DNA of 13,884 nucleotides from Bacteroides sp. GTDB lineage: Bacteria > Bacteroidota > Bacteroidia > Bacteroidales > Bacteroidaceae. The first letter of the stretch is position 1. The number at the start of each line of letters is the position of its first letter. Position numbers and translations under genes: made by a program. Positions 1-7,027 of the stretch are shown one piece after another. The stretch lies in the NCBI GenBank assembly GCA_021204375.1, contig JAJPZL010000170.1:1-13884 (forward strand). Direction: 5' to 3'. Below the pieces are notes generated by a model, which saw only the letters and a program-made list of their open reading frames with translations, was not told where the DNA came from and ran no database searches.

Positions 1-95
1 GATCAATACGATATTCATCCGATGCTCCGGATGGGATGCATGCATAAAATACTGCCTGCACATAAGACGGGAAGAGAAAATAACAGGTGTTTCAT
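1..95 (-). other. Possible 5' end of a secreted-protein gene, cut by window edge
   Basis: An ATG at 95 on the minus strand opens a short frame reading as an export signal: Lys-His at the N-terminus, a hydrophobic core (LLFSLPVLCAGSILC), then MHPIRSIG and a TGA at 15-17. Both alternative frames stay open from there to the window edge, so this could be another gene frameshifted soon after its signal peptide. It follows the HTCS gene by 155 bases on the same strand. The evidence is only one short hydrophobic segment, so the call is weak. Confidence 0.22.
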
Positions 96-250
96 AGTTT
101 GATACTGGTTTTAAATGAGTAAACAAATATGCCTGCTTATAAAAAAGTATATCACAATCTTTCTTTTATAAAGCAACATTATACGGGTGGGTAAGATCTG
201 ATTCGTTTGTCTATCCGATGGGAAGGAGATACTGTTCTCATACCACCCAT

Positions 251-630
251 CTATTTTCTTTCACTTTTCTGATACTGAGCGGGAGTTATTCCGAACAACT
301 CTCTGAAACACTTGATAAAATAGCTCGGAGAGTTGAAGCCAACTTCGTACGCTATTTCCGAGACCGTTCTAGTATCCACCTGTTTTAAAAGCATTTGTGC
401 TTTCTTGAGCCGGATGTTCAGAATAAACTCGTTCGGGCTTTGCCCTGTGATCCCTTTAATTTTCAAAAAAGTTTAGTACGACCGGCGTTCATAGCCTGGG
501 CAAACCGATTCACATCAAAGTCCGGATTGTCCAGATTTTGTTCGACACATGCAACGCATTGCTCCATAAACTGCTGGTCCGCACCATTGGTGGCTAACAG
601 GTCTACACTGCTATCTGTCTGTTTGGCATA
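251..630 (-). pseudogene. HTCS fragment 5: AraC-type DNA-binding domain
   Basis: After the frameshift at 631-634 the reading continues as DSSVDLLATNGADQQFMEQC, then NLDNPDFDVNRFAQAM and AGRTKLF, the first helix-turn-helix. A second one-base loss in the T run at 465-470 shifts the frame again. The final 71 residues (KIKGITGQSPNEFILNIRLK, then GFNSPSYFIKCFRELFGITP) form the second helix-turn-helix of an HTH_18 domain and end at TAG (251-253). Apart from the frameshifts the residues look well conserved, which suggests recent decay. Confidence 0.85.
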
Positions 631-1127
631 TTTTGCTGCAAGAGCTTCCTGCTGTTAACCAGGTTGTTGCAACGCATGAACAGATGTTTTACATTAAAAG
701 GTTTAGTCACACAATCATCTGCCCCCATTTTTAATTCCTGCATGGTGTACTCTTCGGCCGTCTGTGCCGTAAGCAATATTACGGGGATATGGGAGGTATC
801 GAAATTGTTTTTTATCTTCCGGCACATTTCTATCCCGGACATGCCCGGCATCATAATATCACTCAGTACGATATCGGGCTGTATCTCCCGGGTCTTTATC
901 AAGCCCTCCTGGCCATCCTGTGTCTGATAGACGGTATATACTCTGGAGAACAACCGGGCCAGTAAGCTTCGTAGTTCTTCATTATCTTCCACGATCAGCA
1001 TTCTGGTCTTCTCTTCTTTCGGTTCGGTAGGGTGATTCTCCTCTCCCACCCCACCAACCGGTATCCTGCTGCTATACAGGGTCAATTCCGAAATGCACGA
1101 TGAATTAATATTGGGAGTCGCCACTTT
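603..1127 (-). pseudogene. HTCS fragment 4: receiver domain
   Basis: This is a response-regulator receiver with the acidic pair in LIVEDNEE, the phospho-acceptor Asp in VLSDIMMPGMSG, the Thr of ILLTAQ and the Lys of VTKPF, so its phosphorelay residues are all still present. MGADDCVTKPF has Cys where Tyr is common in this family. It is in frame with the HATPase fragment across the TAA. It runs out of frame after RKLLQQ: restoring one A in the run at 631-634 gives KYAKQTDSSVDLL, the normal lead into the AraC domain. A GTG at 1124 could in theory start a separate protein, but the linker sequence argues against that. Confidence 0.85.
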
Positions 1128-1748
1128 TTAGGAGTCGTAAATATGGCTGTCTCCCAACGGTAATTCAACCGAAAAGGTGGTTCCTTCTCCTTCCATACTC
1201 CGGACACTAACTTTCCCCTGGTGAGATTCAATAATGCTTCTGGCAAGGGCCAACCTTATTCCTGTACCTTTGGAGTTGTCCAGGTTGTCAACCTGGTAAA
1301 AACGGTCGAATACCTTATCCAGGCTTTTTTCGGCAATGCCAACCCCCGTATCTGAGACAAGGATCATTACACTATTCTCATACTCCTGTACCGACAACAA
1401 AACTATTCCACCCGCGGGAGTATATTTAAACGCGTTGGAAAGTAAATTATAAACTACCTTTTCCAGTTGTACTACGTCAAACCAAACCTCCAGGTTCTTC
1501 TCCTTATCAAGGAACTTAAAATTTATTTGCCGGGCACGGGCATACTTCCTGAAAGATAGATAAATCTCCTCCAGGAAGGGATACAGATCCTGATTACTGT
1601 ACCTGAGCTTCTCAAAACCCTGTTCTTGTTTCCTAAAGTCGAGCAGCTCCGTGATCAGGCGTTTCATACGCAGCGTATTCCTGTGGAGATTCACCAGCTT
1701 GCTGTATACCAGGGGTTGAATGTCATTTCTTTCTATTAATATTTCCAA
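1128..1748 (-). pseudogene. HTCS fragment 3: end of HisKA and HATPase_c domain
   Basis: This piece holds the second HisKA helix (RMKRLITELLDFRKQEQG) and the ATP-binding domain. The N-box is VVYNLLSNAFKYTP, the G1-box DTGVGI and the F-box FDRFYQVD. The G2-box is GTGIRLALARS, in which the fourth conserved residue, normally Gly, is Arg (codon AGG at 1254-1256). The frame ends at TAA (1128-1130) after SHIYDS. Reading continues in the same frame as KVATPN, the normal linker to the receiver, so the TAA is a substitution, most simply from a Glu, Gln or Lys codon. Confidence 0.85.
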
Positions 1749-1765
1749 CTGACTTACGATCAGAG

Positions 1766-3466
1766 TTAACGGGGTACGGAATTCATTGGATATATTGGTA
1801 AAAAACGCAATTTGGAATGATTCAGTTCTTCTATTTGTTTTTTCTCTTTCTTCTCATATTCAAGGAAGGCCATCAACTTTAGCTTAGAAGAATAAAAACT
1901 GATCACCAGATATACAGATACAATACCGATCATTACATAGAGGCACCAGGCCCAGGCCGACTTGTAGAAAGGGGGCTTGACCAGAATATCGATCTCTTTG
2001 CTGATGCTTTCCTTATCGGAGTATTCTTCCGAACTCCTGATAATCAGTTTGTATTTACTCGGATTCAGATTGGTATAGGTAATGCTTTTGCGATAGCCCG
2101 CAGGGATCCACTCTTTATCAAACCCTTCCAGCTTATAATAGATCCGGTTTTTCAGCACTGATATATAATTGGACAGTGAGAAATGAATGGTAAAGATGGA
2201 ATGGTTATGGTTCAGCGTGATGGGAGGTTGATACAGGATAGACTTCGAAAGAATACCGGAATCATCGTTCGGTACTATCAGTTTATTGTTCACCTCCAGG
2301 GAAGTAAAATTAAGCTGATAGGGTTTTACGTACGAATTCAACTCTTTCTCGAAGAAAGAGATCATCATCTTGGGCCCGGAAAGGAATATCTCGTTATCGC
2401 GGGCAACAAATAATCCGTAAGAGTTCAAAGCCGTTATCGGAAAATCATTCTGTTTGTTGTAATTATAAAAACGCTGGTTCTCCATATCAAACCGAGAGAA
2501 ACCCTGGTTGCTGGCTATCAGAAGATAACCGGAAAGGGACTCATTTATATCCAGTATATAGTCGTTGATCAGATCTGAATTGTGCTGGTTAAACCCCCGG
2601 AAGGTATTGGTTTGCGGTTCGTACAGGAATATACCGTCTCCCGAAGAACCTGCCCAGATATTTCCTCTTTTATCTTCAAAGAGCACATTGATCAGGTTGC
2701 TGCCTGTAACCTGTTCTGAAGTATTGGGAACAAAATATTCGTCTTGTTCCCCGGTTCGGAGATTATACCGGATCAGGCCTAGGGAGAAAGAGAACCACAG
2801 ATTATCACTCCTGTCCATAAGCATATCAATGATCTGCCTGTTATTGAATTTACTATCTGCAAGTACCTTCGTACATTTCCCGGTTTGGGGATCAAACAAA
2901 CCTATTCCGTTGTGGGTAGCCAGCAGTAGGTTCCCTTTATAGGGAAGGATCTTCCGGATAATATTATTGATCAATGAATGCTTCTGCCCGGGGATATATC
3001 TGTAATTGGTAAATGTATGTGTGCTGAGATCCAGCTTGTCCAACCCTCCTTTTAATGACCCTATCCAAAGGGTCTGCTCTTTTTCATCCAGATGCAAAGC
3101 CTGAACAGTATTGGAGGCGAGAGAATTCTTCGTACCGTCGTGTCTGTATGCATGGAAAGTTCTTGTTTTTCTGTCCAGATAATTCACACCTCCACCTTCG
3201 GTAGCGATCCAGATACCCCCTTTGGAGTCTTCTTTCATCCTTCCGGCAAAGGGAGAGGTCAACTTTCCTTTTTCTGATTCATCCGGATAATAATACCGGT
3301 ATATTTCATATTCCGGATTAAACAAATTCACACCCCCATAATAGGTACCGATCCAGCAATTACCCTGCTGGTCTTTCATCATACAAATGATAGAAGAGTT
3401 ACTCAGGCTATAGGTTTTGTTATCTTCACTGTAATGGGTAAATGTATGGGTCGTAACATCCAGCAT
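1766..3466 (-). pseudogene. HTCS fragment 2: rest of sensor, Y_Y_Y domain, membrane helix, start of HisKA
   Basis: This is in the same frame as fragment 1. About ten further propeller motifs appear (GNCWIGTYYGG, GGIWIATEGGG, LWIGSLKGGL, GNIWAGSSGDG). A Y_Y_Y-like domain follows (YYKLEGFDKEWIPAG, then YTNLNPSKYKLIIR). A membrane helix (about SAWAWCLYVMIGIVSVYLVI) leads into a charged linker, and the frame runs off as LRFLPIYPMNSVPR. Adding one T to the T6 run at 1800-1805 restores RFFTNISNEFRTPLTLI, the dimerisation and phosphoacceptor helix. The ATG at 3466 is an internal methionine, not a genuine start. Confidence 0.85.
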
Positions 3467-3490
3467 ATCTAACCCTTTGAAAGTACCGAT

Positions 3491-4249
3491 CTAGCAATTA
3501 CCCAGGTTGTCCTCGGTTATACATCGCACATAATTACTGGAAAATTTATTCTTATAAGGCAGGTTTATCATCTCTTTACCGTTCCTGTCTAACCGGAAGA
3601 GCCCGTCATCTTTGGTTCCTACCCAGATATTTTTCTTCGAATCTTCGTAGATACAGCTTATATCTTTTTCAGGAAGGTAATTCAGCCATTTCTTATTGCT
3701 GTCTATGATGTATAAACCGTTATTCATGGTCCCTATGCACAAATTTTCTTCCTGGTCTTCGGTTATGCAGGAAATACGCACGTTTTCCAGGTTATAGTAA
3801 TACTCCAGTTCCTCTTTCTCCCGGTTGTAGGTAAATAAGGAATCTCTGGTATACACCCATAACCGGTTGTTACTGTAATCAATAGCCTGGATGTTATTAT
3901 TGCGGATAGTGTGGAAAACATTCCTTTTTATATCATATTTAACCATAGCATATTTGCAACGGATATAGATATGGCCGTTCTTATCACCACAAATCGTGCC
4001 GATGTTATTATTGTACAAACTGTTCTTATCGTTCTCTATGGGACGGAATACCTGGAAATCAGTCCCGTTATAACGATTTAAACCATCTTTGGTCCCTATC
4101 CATATAATGCCGAACTCATCCTGATAAATGGATGTAACGGTGGGTTGTGAAATTCCATTCTCCACACCAATCGCCTGGAAGTGTATGTTCTGTCCAAACG
4201 AAAAGATAGAAATAAAGAATAGAAGAAACGGAAAAGACTTCTTATCCAT
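3491..4249 (-). pseudogene. HTCS fragment 1: signal peptide and first propeller blades
   Basis: This 252-residue piece starts with a signal peptide (MDKKSFPFLLFFISIFSFGQ). It continues with the typical opening of HTCS sensors, in which a segment ending GISQPTVTSIYQDEFGIIWIGTKDGL leads into repeated 'D..G.IWIGT..GL' propeller strands. An AAGGAG element 8 nt upstream of the ATG supports this start. It ends at a TAG directly after NLGNC. The next codons continue the same repeat (IGTFKGLDML), so the stop lies inside one propeller strand and replaces the conserved Trp of the CWIGT motif. Confidence 0.85.
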
Positions 4250-4257
4250 AGTACAGG

Positions 4258-4263
4258 CTCCTT
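4258..4263 (-). promoter_or_regulatory. Shine-Dalgarno-like element of the HTCS gene
   Basis: AAGGAG on the minus strand lies 8 nt before the ATG at 4249. Bacteroidota genes often lack such a site, so it is a useful marker that the N-terminal start is correct. No clear TAnnTTTG box was found within the preceding 130 bases. Confidence 0.45.
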
Positions 4264-4474
4264 GAATGCAAAAGCAATATATAATTATTTCAGAAGTAAA
4301 TCAAGCAAAATCATAGATTTAACTAAGTTTCTCCTGCAGCTGTCGGTATATCATAAAAATAAAGAAGAGGTGTAACTATGTATATAAAAAATGAACGGTT
4401 GTATGCTAATATTGTACGCAGCCCGACTTCGTTCCGTGTAAAAAGTAAGATTCAGCTGACTACAAACAATCTCT

Positions 4475-5376
4475 TTACTCCCAGGGAGTCTGATAGATAT
4501 CACTGTATTCGTTTACCTCAATTACTTCAAATCCGATTTTTTCGAAAAAATATTTTTTCCTTTGTACCTTTCGTCCGGCAGGGAGGGTTTCTTTACTACA
4601 TACCAGCCTTTTCTTTTTCTATCGGGGAATTTCCGGAAATATTTGGCCCGTTCTATCAGAAGCCATCTGAGGAAGACCTCATTTTCGTCTAACTCCAGTC
4701 CGAATATACAAAGAGATCTATGAAATATACGGTGTAACCAGGTTTTGCAGCCCGACCAGTTATCAGGATGTTTTGTGCGGTATAAATTATCTTCTCCTTT
4801 TTGTATCATATTTCTGGCTCTTTCTACTGATCCCATATAATGAGAGAGGCCCAGCCTTATACTTCGGGGATACTTTATACATCCGTTAATATACCAGATC
4901 CCAAAACCATCTGTAGGATAGTTTAATTGCTTACTTCCATAATAAGTACTCCAGGGATAAAAGTCTGTAAATCCTTTGGTATACAGGTAGAACTGCTTTA
5001 ACTGTAAAGCATCCGGGAGGATTAAGTCAAAGTTCATAGTCAATACAGGAGCATTCAGCAAAGAGGCTTTTTCTAAAAAGAGTGTATGATGGTCTGCTAT
5101 ATTCCAGTTTTTCAATAAAGTACCCGTTTCTTTCTGGATGGCGTAACTTGTAGTCGATAAATGGGCAGTTTCCAGGGCTAACAGATCATAGAATTCTGTC
5201 AGAGAGATTCCCTTAGGGGGTTCTGAAATCGTGGTAAATGAAAATTTATCCTATAACTGAATGAGAAGATCTTCCCAGGCTATGGAGCCGGCTGTGGGGG
5301 AATATCTGTTTATCCCATTACCCACAATAAAAGCAATATCCGGGTGATTCTTTCCAATAAGTGTTTTTAAATCCAT
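4475..5376 (-). pseudogene. SIR2-like domain protein, inactivated
   Basis: Reconstruction gives about 300 residues. The N-terminus (MDLKTLIGKN, then IAFIVGNGINRYS and WEDLLIQL) and VLTMNFDLILPDAL resemble the nucleotide-binding glycine motif and the TxNxD-type motif of SIR2-like (SIR2_2) proteins. GIWYINGCIKYPRSIRLGLS follows where these families carry their His-containing HG motif; here the residue is Tyr. Two lesions break it: TAG at 5251-5253 after LLIQL, in frame with the rest (DKFSFTT...), and a one-base loss in the A6 run at 4553-4558, after which restored reading is KKYFFEKIGFEVIEVNEY to a TAA at 4475. ATG 5376 is preferred because a candidate -10-type box overlaps any start further upstream. 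SIR2-like domains often act as NAD-consuming effectors in phage defence, but nothing here shows that role. The family is inferred from motifs only. Confidence 0.7.
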
Positions 5377-5442
5377 AGGATAGATTTTATAAAAAGGATT
5401 GCTGCTGACTTTTCCGGATCTGTATGATCCTTTTGATTTACG

Positions 5443-5450
5443 CAAAAATA
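5443..5450 (-). promoter_or_regulatory. Candidate -7 box of the SIR2-like gene
   Basis: TATTTTTG on the minus strand matches the Bacteroidota -7 consensus TAnnTTTG, 66 bases before ATG 5376. There is no good TTTG at the -33 distance. An inverted repeat (5453-5470) occupies the spacer instead, which would suit a repressed promoter. Confidence 0.4.
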
Positions 5451-5452
5451 AG

Positions 5453-5470
5453 CATTTATAGTGATAAATG
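5453..5470. promoter_or_regulatory. Dyad-symmetric element, candidate operator
   Basis: CATTTAT-AGTG-ATAAATG is a perfect 7-bp inverted repeat with a 4-base centre. It lies 2 bases upstream of the candidate -7 box of the minus-strand SIR2-like gene, where a bound repressor would block RNA polymerase. It is A/T-rich and has no T tract, so it is not a terminator. That it is an operator is inference. Confidence 0.4.
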
Positions 5471-5496
5471 TTGAGTCAGGCCCTACTATTTTATCC

Positions 5497-5514
5497 GATC
5501 AGTCCCCGCTGATC
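5497..5514. repeat. Inverted repeat in the divergent intergenic region
   Basis: GATCAG-TCCCCG-CTGATC forms a perfect 6-bp stem with a 6-base loop. An alternative pairing of CCGAT (5495-5499) with ATCGG (5516-5520) overlaps it. It lies midway between the divergent SIR2-like and transporter genes, so transcription termination is not expected here. Function unknown. Confidence 0.35.
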
Positions 5515-5570
5515 TATCGGTAGAGGTACCTGGTCGGGAAAAAACAGAGAAAAAGATCGTATCCTTGTCT

Positions 5571-5590
5571 CCGGGTTGAGTAAAACCCGG
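5571..5590. promoter_or_regulatory. Inverted repeat over the transporter -33 element
   Basis: CCGGGTT-GAGTAA-AACCCGG is a perfect 7-bp inverted repeat with a 6-base loop. Its left arm overlaps the candidate -33 GTTG at 5575-5578 of the transporter promoter. This placement suits a regulator-binding site. As RNA it could also form a hairpin, but a start site downstream of 5606 would leave it untranscribed from this promoter. Confidence 0.38.
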
Positions 5591-5606
5591 AAATTCCTTA
5601 TCTTTA
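5575..5606 (+). promoter_or_regulatory. Candidate promoter of the MFS transporter gene
   Basis: GTTG at 5575-5578 and TATCTTTA at 5599-5606, separated by 20 nt, resemble the Bacteroidota promoter TTTG-N19-21-TAnnTTTG with one mismatch in each element. It sits 27 nt before ATG 5633. Confidence 0.42.
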
Positions 5607-5632
5607 TCTCCCGAAACTAATCCTCTGTAAAA

Positions 5633-6991
5633 ATGACTCAAACTAAAATGAAACAAACCCTCAGGGACTCGAAGGCGGCACGCTGGTGTGTACTGGCACT
5701 GGTCTCTTTTACGATGTTGTGCGGATATTTTCTAACGAATGTGATGGCTCCCATGAAGAATATGCTGGAAGAGGTATTGGGATGGGATAGTGTGGAGTAC
5801 GGACTCTTTACCAGTGCTTACGGCTGGTTCAATATTTTCCTGTGTATGCTTATTATCGGAGGTATTATCCTGGATAAACTGGGGGCCCGTTTTACGGGGA
5901 TCCTAGCGGTAGGTTTTATGATCGTAGGGTGTGCCCTGAAATATTATGCGGTGGCGGGATTTATAAGTCCGGAGACCCTCCTCTAGCAATGGAAAGTGCA
6001 GGTGATCGTAGCAGCGGTGGGGTTTGCCATCTTCGGCGTGGGAATAGAGACTGCGGGAATTACGGTTACCAAAGTGATCGCGCGCTGGTTTAAAGAAAAA
6101 GAGATCGCCCTGGCTATGGGACTCCAGGTAGCAGTGGCCCGGCTGGATACCGGACTGGCACTGAGCACTACCATCCCCATAGCGATGCGTTTCAGCCTGA
6201 GTACTCCGGTCTTATTAGGGCTTATTTTGCTTTGTATCGGGCTATTGGCTTACCTGGTGTTTTGTGTAATGGATAAGAGGCTGGATGAGTCGCTGGAAGC
6301 CGGCCGGTATGAGCCGGAGGATCCGTTCCGGTTATCGGATATCGGAATCATCCTGAAGAACAGGGGGTTCTGGCTGCTCGCCGTACTGTGTGTCCTTTTT
6401 TATTCGGCTGTATTTCCCTTTCTGAAATATGCTACGGAGCTGATGATCTATAAATACCGGGTGGATCCAGAACTGGCGGGTATTATTCCTGCGATCCTGC
6501 CTTTTGGTACGATCTTGCTTACTCCTCTTTTTGGAAGCATGTACGACCGGAAAGGGAAAGGGGCTACTATTATGATCTATGGTTCGGTGATGTTGATCGG
6601 AGTACACCTGCTTTTCACCCTGCCTTTTCTGAATTACTGGTGGTTTGCCGGTATGGTGATGCTGATACTGGGAGTGGCTTTTTCGCTGGTACCCTCGGCC
6701 ATGTGGCCTTCCGTACCCAAGATCATTCCGGAGAAACAACTGGGAAGTGCCTATGCGCTGATCTTCTATACACAGAACATCGGGCTTTCGATGGTGCTGT
6801 TACTGATTGGTTTTGTACTGGAGAACTATTGTAAAACGGATGCAGGGGATGGCCGGATTGCTTATGATTATACCCTGCCTATGGCTATCTTTACGCTGTT
6901 TGGTTTGCTGGCGTTGGGTGTGGCGCTGTTATTGAAGGCAGAGGACCGGAAAAAGGGGTATGGGCTGGAAGAGGCTAATATAAAGAGGTAG
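5633..6991 (+). pseudogene. Major facilitator superfamily transporter, interrupted by one in-frame TAG
   Basis: A 12-helix-type transporter of about 452 codons, normal for MFS. The loop after helix 2 carries the MFS signature (GGIILDKLGARFTG), helices 4-5 include AMGLQVAVARL, and the second half repeats the signature as PLFGSMYDRKGKG. The frame is broken once, by TAG at 5984-5986 after ISPETLL. Codons on both sides are in the same frame and the sequence resumes immediately as QWKVQVIVAAVGFAIFGVG. A GTG at 5996 could start only a truncated protein lacking the first helices. ARLDTG has Asp (6146-6148) where I expect Gly in relatives. Substrate cannot be told from sequence. The rest of the gene looks well preserved, so loss is recent, or the base could be a sequencing error or polymorphism. 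Confidence 0.8.
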
Positions 6992-7015
6992 AGACGCAAC
7001 TATACGCCTCTACCT
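6986..7015. terminator. Probable bidirectional terminator between convergent genes
   Basis: AGGTAGAG (6986-6993) pairs perfectly with CTCTACCT (7008-7015) around a 14-base loop, in the 36-base gap between two convergent genes. Its left arm includes the TAG of the transporter gene. The U tracts on both sides are short (TTTATC on plus, CTTTATATT on minus), so strength is uncertain. Confidence 0.5.
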
Positions 7016-7027
7016 TTATCATCGTAT

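Larger units (their letters stand above)
251..4249 (-). pseudogene. Hybrid two-component system regulator (HTCS), inactivated
   Basis: Joining the pieces across frames gives one gene of about 1,330 codons, the usual HTCS length: signal peptide, two-bladed-propeller sensor (Reg_prop repeats), Y_Y_Y domain, one membrane helix, HisKA, HATPase, receiver and C-terminal AraC DNA-binding domain. Family members sense periplasmic glycans and switch on neighbouring polysaccharide-use genes. Five lesions break it: TAG at 3491-3493, a one-base loss in the T run at 1800-1805 (minus-strand sense), TAA at 1128-1130, a one-base loss in the A run at 631-634, and a one-base loss in the T run at 465-470. The H-box reads SNEFRTP where SHEFRTP is expected, and the G2-box reads GTGIRLAL instead of GTGIGLAL. 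No susC/susD or glycosidase gene is visible to name a ligand. The family call is very secure; calling it a pseudogene is secure unless the assembly is poor. Confidence 0.93.

Noticed and set aside
183..248. GGGTGGGTA and TACCACCC as a terminator for the HTCS gene
   Set aside because: The arms need a bulge, the loop is about 48 bases, and no T tract follows.
1122..1124. GTG as the start of a separate response regulator
   Set aside because: The codon lies in the linker that follows the HATPase domain in the same frame, so the TAA at 1128-1130 is a lesion and not a gene boundary.
4378..4692. Plus-strand frame of about 104 codons
   Set aside because: It overlaps the reconstructed C-terminus of the minus-strand SIR2-like pseudogene, and its product is low in charged residues with no known motif.
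6332..6739. Minus-strand frame within the transporter gene
   Set aside because: The His/Gln/Arg-rich product with no hydrophobic helices is a typical antisense shadow of a membrane-protein gene.
5597..6991. MFS gene as two genuine separate genes
   Set aside because: The second part starts inside the protein with no promoter or ribosome site, and both parts join in one frame across a single stop codon.
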